Below, piece by piece: positions 21,881-28,642 of a stretch of DNA of 30,766 nucleotides (the first letter of the stretch is position 1; each line of letters starts with the position of its first letter). Origin of the DNA: an uncultured Eubacteriales bacterium (GTDB taxonomy: Bacteria > Bacillota > Clostridia > Oscillospirales > Oscillospiraceae); assembly GCA_900547745.1 (NCBI GenBank), contig URHT01000023.1, positions 1-30,766 of the forward strand, given 5' to 3'. Below the pieces are notes generated by a model. That model was not told the origin of the DNA, did no database searches, and worked only from the letters and a program-made list of their open reading frames with translations. The translations under genes and the position numbers were made by a program.

Positions 21881-22657
21881 TCAGGCAGCAGCCTTGACCA
21901 CGGAGGTGATGTGGGGGTTAGCACCGTTGTACCAGTACAGGAAGCCCTCCATGTCGACGACATCGCCCACGTTCAGGGCCTTGACGGCCTCATACGCGTC
22001 AGAGCCGGGGCCGCACAGATAGCTCTCCACCACGAAGGTGTAGGTCTTGTCGTTCAGGGAGACGTTGAAGTACAGATCGTCGCCCTCGCTGCCGGAGCCG
22101 TCCCAGTTGTACAGGAACGGAGCGCCCGCGTCATTGGAGGCGGCCACAGTCATGCCCTTGAAGGACACCTTCTCGTTCTGGTGCTGGATCAGCTCGTCGC
22201 TGCCCAGCAGGGAGGTGACGTCCAGCGCCTCGTAGAACTTGGAGGAGCCCTCCAGCACCTCACAGGTGGCATCGATGATCTCCACCTCACCGGACCACTC
22301 GGCCTTGTAGCCGCTGACGCGGATCTTGGCGCCATCTACCAGCAGGGTGTCATACTCCTCCTTGGAGCAGGGCATATTGTACAGGAAGTACGCGCCGTCA
22401 TCGGCCTGGGTGTAGAAAGTGGCCACGCCGACGCCGTCCTTCTCCCACCAGCCCTGAGCGGCCTGAATGTATGTCTCCACGGTGACGGGGGAATCCACGG
22501 CCGCCGCGTCGAACTCAGCGTGGGTCATAACGGTTACGGCAGCGTCGCCGCCGTCGTCGGGGGTGTCCGGCGTGTCGGGCTCCGTGTTGGTCTTGCCGCA
22601 GCCGACGATGGACAGCGCCATCACCAGCGCCAGCAGCAGGGTCAGAATCTTTTTCAT
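21881..22657 (-). CDS. Secreted lipoprotein, unknown function (possible OB-fold repeats)
   Basis: A 258-residue lipoprotein. Signal peptide 'MKKILTLLLALVMALSIVGC' with lipobox IVGC (Cys20), then a low-complexity Asp/Thr/Pro linker. The mature part has two stretches of similar plan, one around 'VTVETYIQAAQGWWEKDGVG' ending 'GAKIRVSGYKAEWSGEVEI', the other around 'EKVSFKGMTVAASNDAG' ending 'VGDVVDMEGFLYWYNGA', which look like tandem OB-fold nucleic-acid/sugar-binding-type modules. No enzyme motif found. It has its own promoter, so it is not part of the ABC operon. Function unknown. Confidence 0.82.
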   Translation of the reverse strand: MKKILTLLLALVMALSIVGCGKTNTEPDTPDTPDDGGDAAVTVMTHAEFDAAAVDSPVTVETYIQAAQGWWEKDGVGVATFYTQADDGAYFLYNMPCSKEEYDTLLVDGAKIRVSGYKAEWSGEVEIIDATCEVLEGSSKFYEALDVTSLLGSDELIQHQNEKVSFKGMTVAASNDAGAPFLYNWDGSGSEGDDLYFNVSLNDKTYTFVVESYLCGPGSDAYEAVKALNVGDVVDMEGFLYWYNGANPHITSVVKAAA

Positions 22658-22696
22658 GTTGTTACTCCTCTTTTTTGTACCGAAGATCGGTGAATG

Positions 22697-22725
22697 GGAC
22701 GGGTGCCGCTTCGAGCACCCGCCCC
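22697..22725. other. GC-rich stem-loop in the lipoprotein leader
   Basis: GGGACGGGTGC (22697-22707) pairs with GCACCCGCCCC (22715-22725) with one mismatch and a CGCTTCGA loop. No T-run follows on either strand, so it is not a standard terminator. It lies between the promoter and the ribosome site and could stabilise or attenuate the mRNA. Confidence 0.5.
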
Positions 22726-22753
22726 ATTATAACGCATTCTGCCAATAAATCAA
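22726..22753 (-). promoter_or_regulatory. Sigma-A promoter of the lipoprotein gene
   Basis: On the minus strand TTGATT (complement of 22748-22753), 16 bp, perfect TATAAT (complement of 22726-22731). The -35 hexamer overlaps the stop codon of the upstream solute-binding protein gene. Confidence 0.75.
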
Positions 22754-24342
22754 TGCCTGTTTCGCTTTTTCACCAGCTGGACGCCGGCGTAGACGGCGAT
22801 AAGCGCCCATGCGCAGCCCAGTGTGACCAGCAGCGCCCTGGCCGGGGCGGGCAGCGGCCCCAGAGCCCCGCTGCCGGCCAGGGCGCTCCGCTGATCCAGC
22901 CGGTACAGGGACGTGACGCTGTCGTACAGCTTTGCCATATACGCCGCATCCACCGTTTCCTTGCGCCGGACGGACTTGGTCACATCCTCAATGAGCTGTC
23001 CCGCCGCGTTCCGCAGGGAGGCGGAGCCGTTGTATACCGGCGTGGTGAAGGTGTTGTCCACGTTGTCCAGCAGCAGCCTGGAGGCCTTCAGCTTCACATC
23101 GTAGTGCAGCTGATCGTCCTCACCCTCCCGGGCCAGATAGTCCTGATAGGCGGCGTCCTGCCGGGCCTTACCGGTGACGGGGACGTAGCCCTCCGTCTGG
23201 GCGTAGGCGATCTGCACGTCGTTGGTCAGCAGGTACTGGGCGAACAGCCACGAGGCCAGCACCTCCTGCGGGTCGTCCTTGTTGAACACACACACCGACG
23301 GACCCTGGGAAATCATCTGCGGGTGCGCCGGGTCGAACTGGGGCACCGTCATCACCGCCGTCTTGAAGTCCACATACTTGTCGGCGCTGATGTCGCTCAG
23401 CGGTGCGTGGGAGCCCATCCATGTGGCGCCGGCGGTGGAGTCCACCGCGAACAGGCACTGGCCCGCATTCAGGAAATTGGCGGGATAACCGGATATTTTG
23501 AACGTGGAGAACGCGCCGCTGGCGGTGTGAGCCGCGATGCCGTACAGCAGCTCCTCAGTGGTGTCGTTGAAGATCCGCACCTCGCCGCTGTCGGTGGAGT
23601 AGCCAGCGCCCTTCTGGCGCAGCATCTGGATCATCATGTTGTCCGTGGACTTGTAGATGAAGGGCAGCAGCACCTGCTGGCCGTTGGCGGCGTAGGTGCC
23701 GTCGGCGTTCTTCGCCGCGGCCGCCGCCTCGGAAACCTCCCACACAAAGTCCCACGTCAGCGTCTCGGGCAGGGTGTAGCCCAGTGCCTCCACATAGGTC
23801 TTGTTCACATAGCACGCCTCGGTGGAGCGCATGAACGGCACGGCGTAGTGGCTGCCGGAAAAGCTGCACTCCTCCAAAAACTGCGGGATTATCTCCTCCA
23901 TGGCCGGCCCGTCGTACTTCAGGGCGCTGCCGCCCAGCCCGTACCGCTCGTCGGCAAACAGACCGTCCAGCGGCGCCACCACATTGCTGCCGGTGAGGTA
24001 GGTGGCGATGTGGTCGGGGTAGGTGATGCACACATTGGGCGTGGTGTTGGTGGCGATGTTGGTGATGACATCGTTGTAGATCTTGCCGTAGTCGGTATAC
24101 AGCCGCAGCTTCACCGAGATGTTGGGGTACAGCGCCTGAAAATCGGTGATGGCTTTGTTATAGATATCCACCTGTGTCTTGTTGGTGTCGTTCTTGGCCC
24201 AGAATGTGATATCGTACTGCCGGGACTCGTCAAAGCTGTCCGGTACGGAGAAGGCATTTTGCCCGCGGGAGCCGTGGCAGCCGCACAGCGTCAGCAGGGA
24301 GAGCAGCGCCAGCAGCGCGGGAATATACGCCTTTTTCATCAT
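22750..24342 (-). CDS. ABC transporter substrate-binding protein (sugar/glycerol-phosphate family 1) with C-terminal membrane helix
   Basis: Family 1 solute-binding protein of a carbohydrate-type importer. N-terminal lipoprotein signal 'AYIPALLALLSLLTLCGC' with the lipidated Cys probably C22. Family parts: 'YDITFWAKNDTNKTQVD', 'FQALYPNISVKL', 'PNVCITYPDHIATYL', and the ligand-cleft strand 'YAVPFMRSTEACYVNK'. 530 aa, about 100 more than usual; the extra C-terminal part ends in a predicted membrane helix ('ALLVTLGCAWALIAVYAGVQ') and 'KKRNRH'. Substrate unknown; UgpB-like by look. Start overlaps the permease stop (ATGATG, either Met). Confidence 0.9.
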   Translation of the reverse strand: MMKKAYIPALLALLSLLTLCGCHGSRGQNAFSVPDSFDESRQYDITFWAKNDTNKTQVDIYNKAITDFQALYPNISVKLRLYTDYGKIYNDVITNIATNTTPNVCITYPDHIATYLTGSNVVAPLDGLFADERYGLGGSALKYDGPAMEEIIPQFLEECSFSGSHYAVPFMRSTEACYVNKTYVEALGYTLPETLTWDFVWEVSEAAAAAKNADGTYAANGQQVLLPFIYKSTDNMMIQMLRQKGAGYSTDSGEVRIFNDTTEELLYGIAAHTASGAFSTFKISGYPANFLNAGQCLFAVDSTAGATWMGSHAPLSDISADKYVDFKTAVMTVPQFDPAHPQMISQGPSVCVFNKDDPQEVLASWLFAQYLLTNDVQIAYAQTEGYVPVTGKARQDAAYQDYLAREGEDDQLHYDVKLKASRLLLDNVDNTFTTPVYNGSASLRNAAGQLIEDVTKSVRRKETVDAAYMAKLYDSVTSLYRLDQRSALAGSGALGPLPAPARALLVTLGCAWALIAVYAGVQLVKKRNRH

Positions 24343-25214
24343 CCCTTGGTGCCCCCTCTCGAAACGCCCTCCATGATCTTATTGCGGAACAGGAGGAACA
24401 GCACGATCAGCGGCACGGAGATGACCACCACCGCCGCCATCATGGCGGGGATATTCTCACGCCCGAAGCCGTTTTCCCGGATGGCCTGGATGCCGTTGGA
24501 CACCAGGAAGTAGTTCTCGTCGTCGGTGATGAGCCGGGGCCACACATAGGAGTTCCAGCACTCGATGACCTTCAGGATCACGATGGTCACCACTGTGGGA
24601 CGGCAGATGGGCAGCATCACCTTCCACAGGTACTTGAAGTCGGAGGTGCCGTCCACCTTGGCGGCGTAGTACAGCTCGTCGGGTATCTGGGCGAAGTTCT
24701 CCTTGAGAAGATAGATGTAGAACACCGACGTCACCGACGGCAGGATCAGGCCCCAGAACGTGTTGCGCAGGCCGGCGTCCGTGATGGTGACGAAATTGGT
24801 GATGATCACCAGCTCATTGGGGATCATCATCAGCGCCAGAAAGCATGTAAAGGCGATATGCTTGCCATGGAAATTCAGCCGCGCAAAGGCAAAGGCCGCC
24901 AGCGTGATGACCGCCAGCATAATGGCGGTGGTGGCCGCGGTGAAGATCACCGTGTTCAGGAAGTACCGGCCCAGCGGCACCGCGGTGAAGGCGTCATGGT
25001 AATTTTGCAGCGTGGGGGACAGGGTGAAGAACGCGGGAATGCGCTCGGCACTGTACGCGCTGTAGCTCTTCACGGAGGTCAGCACCATCCAGTAGAACGG
25101 GAACAGCACGATCACGGCCCACAGTGCCAGCAGCACATAGGTAATGGCGCGGCGCACCGCCCTGCGGCGGCGCGCGGCCAGCTCGATCTGTCTGTAATCG
25201 GTATGAGAGTCCAC
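24339..25214 (-). CDS. ABC transporter permease (MalG/UgpE type)
   Basis: Second inner-membrane permease of the importer, 291 aa with six predicted helices from 'AITYVLLALWAVIVLFPFYW' to 'AVVVISVPLIVLFLLF'. The EAA loop is 'YYAAKVDGTSDFKYLWKVML', the usual contact with the ATPase. The start is GTG 25214 because AGAGGAGG lies 7 bases before it; a TTG six codons earlier would include that site. It sits between the MalF-type permease and the binding-protein gene, with overlapping or near-overlapping ends. Confidence 0.93.
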   Translation of the reverse strand: MDSHTDYRQIELAARRRRAVRRAITYVLLALWAVIVLFPFYWMVLTSVKSYSAYSAERIPAFFTLSPTLQNYHDAFTAVPLGRYFLNTVIFTAATTAIMLAVITLAAFAFARLNFHGKHIAFTCFLALMMIPNELVIITNFVTITDAGLRNTFWGLILPSVTSVFYIYLLKENFAQIPDELYYAAKVDGTSDFKYLWKVMLPICRPTVVTIVILKVIECWNSYVWPRLITDDENYFLVSNGIQAIRENGFGRENIPAMMAAVVVISVPLIVLFLLFRNKIMEGVSRGGTKG

Positions 25215-25228
25215 AGTGTCGCCTCCTC

Positions 25229-26119
25229 TCAATAATGGACGTGCTTCCGGCTCACCAGCAGGTTGATGCAGGTGATGGTCAGCACGATGGCGAACAGGAT
25301 AATGGCAGCCGCCGACGCAAAGGACGGGTAGCCGCCGGAATCGCCGTACAGCATATCATAGATATATCCCACCATGGTGTTCATCTGGGCGGCGTTCAAG
25401 TCGGTACCGAACAGGGCCACCGCGTCGCTGTACGCCTTGAATGCGCCGATGAAGCCGGTGACCACCAGATAGAAGATCATAGGGGAGATCATGGGCAGGG
25501 TGATGCGGGTGAAGATGCGCCGGCGAGAAGTACCGTCGATGCGGGCGGCGTTGTAGTAGTCCTGCTTCACCGATGCCAGCGCACTGGTGAGGATCAGGAT
25601 CTTGAAGGGAAGCACCACCCACACGGTGTAGAAGCACAGCACGAACATCTTGGCCCAGTACGGCCCGTCGATAAAGTCCACGCCGGGACTGCCGAACCAG
25701 TGGAGCATCACGTTTACCAGACCGTCGGTGTAGGCGGTCTTTTTGAACAGGATCATGAACACCAGGCCTACCGCCAGCGTGTTGGTGACATAGGGCAGGA
25801 AGTACACCGTCTGGAACAGGCCTCGCAGCTTTTCGATGGAGCTGAGCCCCAGCGAGATCAGCAGGGCAAGGCCGGTGGACACCGGCACGGTGATGATAAC
25901 GAGGATGAAGGTGTTTTTCAGCGCCTGCAAAAAGTAGGGGTCCCGCAGCACATAGCGGTAGTTGAACAGGCCCACGCCGGAAAACGTCTGGGACGCGGAG
26001 TTGTACCCCTCCTCGAAGGAGTACACGAACACGTCCACCAGCGGATAGACCATGAACACGCCCAGAAAGGCGATGGCCGGCAGCAGGTACAGCCAGCCCT
26101 TGGCATTTCGTTTGTCCAT
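25229..26119 (-). CDS. ABC transporter permease (MalF/UgpA type)
   Basis: First permease of the importer, 296 aa. N-terminus 'GWLYLLPAIAFLGVFMVYPL' is typical of the UgpA/MsmF family; EAA loop is 'DYYNAARIDGTSRRRIFTRI'. Six helices are visible. The ATG at 26119 follows GAGGTGACGCC, and the gene begins four bases after the stop of the ATPase gene. Permease pair, ATPase and binding protein all lie in one operon, so the system is complete. Confidence 0.93.
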   Translation of the reverse strand: MDKRNAKGWLYLLPAIAFLGVFMVYPLVDVFVYSFEEGYNSASQTFSGVGLFNYRYVLRDPYFLQALKNTFILVIITVPVSTGLALLISLGLSSIEKLRGLFQTVYFLPYVTNTLAVGLVFMILFKKTAYTDGLVNVMLHWFGSPGVDFIDGPYWAKMFVLCFYTVWVVLPFKILILTSALASVKQDYYNAARIDGTSRRRIFTRITLPMISPMIFYLVVTGFIGAFKAYSDAVALFGTDLNAAQMNTMVGYIYDMLYGDSGGYPSFASAAAIILFAIVLTITCINLLVSRKHVHY

Positions 26120-26123
26120 GGCG

Positions 26124-27227
26124 TCACCTCAGGGTGCAGGCCAGCCGCGTCTGCTCCTCCCGATGGAACAGGAACACCTTGTGGGGCTTCAGGGCAAAAC
26201 GCACCGTCTCCCGGGTGGTGTCCACGCGGCTGTCGGCATTGATAATGGCGCGGATGGCCGCGTTTTCGCAGGCGGGATGGGTGCATACCACGCTGATGTC
26301 GCGTCCCATGACCTCCACGCGGTCCAGCTTGCAGCACAGAGGGCCGGCCTCCGCGAGAATGAAGCCCTCCGGCCGGACGGCGGCGTATACCGGCTGGTCG
26401 GCCGCGCCGTCCACGTCCAGCACCGCCGCATCGTCTATGTACAGCCTGCCGCCCTCCACGCGGCCGTCAAAGACGTGGATGGGCGGCGTACCCAGAAATT
26501 TGGCCACGAACAGATTCACGGGGCTGTCGTAGACCTCCTGCGGCTTGCCGATCTGCTGCACCACGCCGTCCTTCATCACCACAATCTCATCGGAGATGCT
26601 CATGGCCTCCTCCTGATCGTGGGTGACGAACACGGTGGTCACGTTGGTCTGCCGCTGGATGCGGCGGATCTCCTCCCGTGTCTGAAGGCGCAGCCGCGCG
26701 TCCAGATTGGACAGCGGCTCGTCCAGCAGCAGTACCCGAGGGCGCTTCACCAGTGCGCGGGCGATGGCCACACGCTGCTGCTGGCCGCCGGACAGCTCAC
26801 TGGGCTTACGATCCATCAGACCCTCCAGTTGCACCAGCTTTGCCGCGTCCAGCACCCGCTCCGCCATCTCCGCCTTGGTGAGCTTGTCCGCGCCCCGCAG
26901 GTTCTCCAGCGGGAACATGATGTTCTGCCGCACCGTCAGGTGGGGGTACAGGGCGTAGTTCTGGAACACCAGCCCCACGCCGCGATTTTCCGGCGGCAGA
27001 TGCGTCACATCGTCCTCTCCGAAAAAGATCTGTCCCTCAGACGGCTCCAGCAGGCCGCTGATGAGATTCAGCGCCGTGCTCTTGCCGCAGCCGGAGGGCC
27101 CCAGCAGACCGATGAGCTTCCCGTCGGGGATCTCAAAGGTGAAGTCATGGACGGCGATGACGTCGCCGCCCGCTTTTTTGTTGCGGTTGGGGAACCTCTT
27201 GGTCAGATGTTGCAGCACGACCTTCAT
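26124..27227 (-). CDS. ugpC: ABC transporter ATP-binding protein (UgpC/MsmK/MalK type)
   Basis: ATPase of the carbohydrate-type importer, 367 aa. Walker A 'GLLGPSGCGKST', signature 'LSGGQQQRVAIARAL', Walker B 'RVLLLDEPLSNLDARL' and switch 'FVTHDQEEAMSISDEI' are intact; the C-terminal third is a TOBE domain ('PEGFILAEAG', 'VMGRDISVVCTHP'). ATG 27227 follows AAGGAGAAA; the 27 codons open before it are leader. UgpC is the closest family by look, although MsmK-type ATPases can serve several importers. First gene of the operon. Confidence 0.93.
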   Translation of the reverse strand: MKVVLQHLTKRFPNRNKKAGGDVIAVHDFTFEIPDGKLIGLLGPSGCGKSTALNLISGLLEPSEGQIFFGEDDVTHLPPENRGVGLVFQNYALYPHLTVRQNIMFPLENLRGADKLTKAEMAERVLDAAKLVQLEGLMDRKPSELSGGQQQRVAIARALVKRPRVLLLDEPLSNLDARLRLQTREEIRRIQRQTNVTTVFVTHDQEEAMSISDEIVVMKDGVVQQIGKPQEVYDSPVNLFVAKFLGTPPIHVFDGRVEGGRLYIDDAAVLDVDGAADQPVYAAVRPEGFILAEAGPLCCKLDRVEVMGRDISVVCTHPACENAAIRAIINADSRVDTTRETVRFALKPHKVFLFHREEQTRLACTLR

Positions 27228-27298
27228 GGCAGTTTCTCCTTGCCTGTATTTGGCGGCCCCCTCCGCAGAAGGAAAGGGCCGTCTGTAATGTCCGCACC

Positions 27299-27307
27299 AT
27301 TGTACCA
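27299..27307 (-). promoter_or_regulatory. Extended -10 promoter of the carbohydrate ABC operon
   Basis: Minus-strand TGGTACAAT (complement of 27299-27307) is an extended -10 (TGn + TACAAT). No good -35 lies 17 bp upstream, so the extended -10 is probably essential. The leader to ugpC (about 65 nt) contains a CGGCCC/GGGCCG stem. Confidence 0.45.
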
Positions 27308-27393
27308 CAGTTTCCGTCGTAAATCTCCTGTTTTTGCAAAAGTTCCCGGAAATTTTTCCACCGTCCCGTCAGGCGCCCGCGGCGCCGCCGACA

Positions 27394-27401
27394 CATAGAA
27401 T
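27394..27401 (+). promoter_or_regulatory. Sigma-E/K-like -10 element upstream of the cotJ genes
   Basis: CATAGAAT matches the sigma-E -10 consensus CATACA-T in seven of eight positions. No matching ATATT -35 lies 14-15 bp upstream (the sequence there is GC-rich), so this is only half a promoter. cotJ is a sigma-E operon in Bacillus. Confidence 0.4.
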
Positions 27402-27403
27402 GA

Positions 27404-27425
27404 GGTGAGCCGTTTCCGGCTCACC
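27404..27425 (+). other. 5'-leader stem-loop before the cotJA-cotJB fusion gene
   Basis: GGTGAGCCG (27404-27412) and CGGCTCACC (27417-27425) form a perfect 9-bp stem with a TTTC loop, right behind the CATAGAAT element, so it would sit at the very 5' end of the transcript. No T-run follows. Confidence 0.6.
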
Positions 27426-27455
27426 GATATCACCACTTCAAAGGAGGAATTTCTC

Positions 27456-27959
27456 TTGTATATGGAGAGAACTGCCGCGGCTGCGGCGGCACAGGACAGC
27501 GCGGCCCGCGACACGACGGCCCGCAGCGACGCGGTCTGCCGCGAGATGGAGGGACGTCTGCCCAAGGGCTGCGGCAGTATGGCGTTTCCCTATATCGCCA
27601 TGCAGCGCGAGAACGCCCAGCGCTACGAGGATCGGGAAGCCTTGCTGCAAGGTACTCTGTTTCCCGGACTCGACCTGCCGTTCCGCAAGGAGCTGCGTTC
27701 CCGGTTTCCCAAGGTAAATGAGGCGCTGCTGGAGCTGATGGCGCTGGACTTTGCCATTGATGAGCTGGGTTTGTACCTGACCACCCATCCCAACGACCAA
27801 CAGGCGCTGGAGCTGTACTGGAGCTACATCCGGCTGGGCCGGGAGGGCCGCGCCAAGTACGAGGAGGCCAACGGCCCGCTGCTGCAGACGGACATCACTG
27901 AGGGCGGCTTCCGCTGGCTGAATGATCCGTGGCCCTGGGACAAAGGAGGGAACGACTGA
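27456..27959 (+). CDS. Fused spore-coat protein CotJA-CotJB
   Basis: One 167-residue protein joining two coat proteins that are separate genes in most Firmicutes. Residues about 41-77 match CotJA ('AFPYIAMQRENAQRY', then 'EALLQGTLFPGLDLPF'); residues about 85-165 match CotJB ('NEALLELMALDFAIDELGLY', 'LTTHPNDQQALELY', 'FRWLNDPWPWD'). An Ala-rich N-terminal 40 residues has no match. The start is uncertain: TTG 27456 is eight bases after AAAGGAGG, while ATG 27462 is fourteen after it. CotJC follows with a TGATG overlap. Expected location is the spore coat, made in the mother cell. Confidence 0.88.
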   Translation: MYMERTAAAAAAQDSAARDTTARSDAVCREMEGRLPKGCGSMAFPYIAMQRENAQRYEDREALLQGTLFPGLDLPFRKELRSRFPKVNEALLELMALDFAIDELGLYLTTHPNDQQALELYWSYIRLGREGRAKYEEANGPLLQTDITEGGFRWLNDPWPWDKGGND

Positions 27960-28381
27960 TGTTTGTGTATGAGAAGAAGCTGCAATACCCGGTGAAGATC
28001 AAAAACACCAACCCCCGGCTGGCGTCTCTGATCATTTCGCAATACGGCGGGCCGGACGGGGAGCTGGGTGCGTCCCTGCGCTATTTGAGCCAGCGCTACT
28101 CCATGCCCTATCCGGAGCTGAAGGGCCTGCTTACGGACATCGGCACAGAGGAGCTGGGGCATCTGGAGATGATCGGCGCCATCGTCCACCAGCTGACCTG
28201 CAACCTGTCGGAGCAGGAGATCAAGACCGCCGGCTTCGACGCCTATTTCGTGGATCACACCGCCGGCATCTATCCCACCGCCGCCTCCGGCTTCCCGTGG
28301 AACGCGGCATCCATGGCGGTCAAGGGCGACCTCATCGCCGATCTGACCGAGGACCTGGCAGCGGATGGTACGACTGCGTAA
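27959..28381 (+). CDS. cotJC: Spore-coat manganese catalase-like CotJC, C-terminally truncated
   Basis: N-terminal 135 residues of CotJC, a dimanganese-catalase-like coat protein: 'FVYEKKLQYPVKIKNTNPRL', 'GGPDGELGASLRYLSQRYSM', 'DIGTEELGHLEMIGAIVHQL', 'FPWNAASMAVKGDLIADL'. Family members are about 190 aa; this one runs off at residue 136 into 'GTTA' and stops at 140. Glu35, Glu65 and His68, equivalent to three of the five metal ligands, are present; the Glu and His of the missing C-terminal helices are absent, so it should not bind the metal pair. The break coincides with the start of the mobile element. TGATG overlap with the fusion gene; AAAGGAGGG as ribosome site. Confidence 0.88.
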   Translation: MFVYEKKLQYPVKIKNTNPRLASLIISQYGGPDGELGASLRYLSQRYSMPYPELKGLLTDIGTEELGHLEMIGAIVHQLTCNLSEQEIKTAGFDAYFVDHTAGIYPTAASGFPWNAASMAVKGDLIADLTEDLAADGTTA

Positions 28382-28444
28382 GAACAACATATCATCAAAA
28401 AACGATAGGACAAGCTATTTCCAAAACATAAGCGTACCGCACAG

Positions 28445-28492
28445 GCGGCGTTTCTCAATCCCACACAGGGAGAACAGAAACGCCGCTTTTTT
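28445..28492 (+). terminator. Rho-independent terminator at the left end of the conjugative element
   Basis: GCGGCGTTTCT (28445-28455) and AGAAACGCCGC (28476-28486) pair over 11 bp with a 20-nt loop, followed by TTTTTT (28487-28492). It would end transcripts coming from the cotJ genes before the element's own genes. Confidence 0.85.
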
Positions 28493-28502
28493 CATGCCCT
28501 TA

Positions 28503-28616
28503 TGTTACGCAGTAGAGCCGGAAAAAGCCTTGCAGCAAGCGGCTTTTGGGGCGCGGCTTTGACGGGGTAAGGTGTTTATACCTTTTCCCTTTAAAACGCG
28601 CTTCTACTGCGTAACA
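28503..28616. repeat. 14-bp perfect inverted repeat upstream of repA-like gene
   Basis: TGTTACGCAGTAGA (28503-28516) is repeated inverted as TCTACTGCGTAACA (28603-28616), with 86 bp between. The inner part holds an AAAAGC...GCTTTT hairpin (about 28521-28546) and AAGGT-N6-ACCTT (28569-28584). The right copy ends 26 bp before the repA-like start. It could be a replication or regulatory site of the element, or a large RNA fold. Confidence 0.65.
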
Positions 28617-28642
28617 AAACCACAGCAAAGGAGTGATGAACA

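Noticed and set aside
22697..22725. Terminator for the carbohydrate ABC operon
   Set aside because: Stem is good but neither strand has a T-run, and it lies downstream of the lipoprotein promoter, so I list it only as a leader stem-loop.
28365..28562. 65-codon frame across the cotJC/element junction
   Set aside because: Spans a terminator and a junction of two DNAs; no ribosome site; chance frame.
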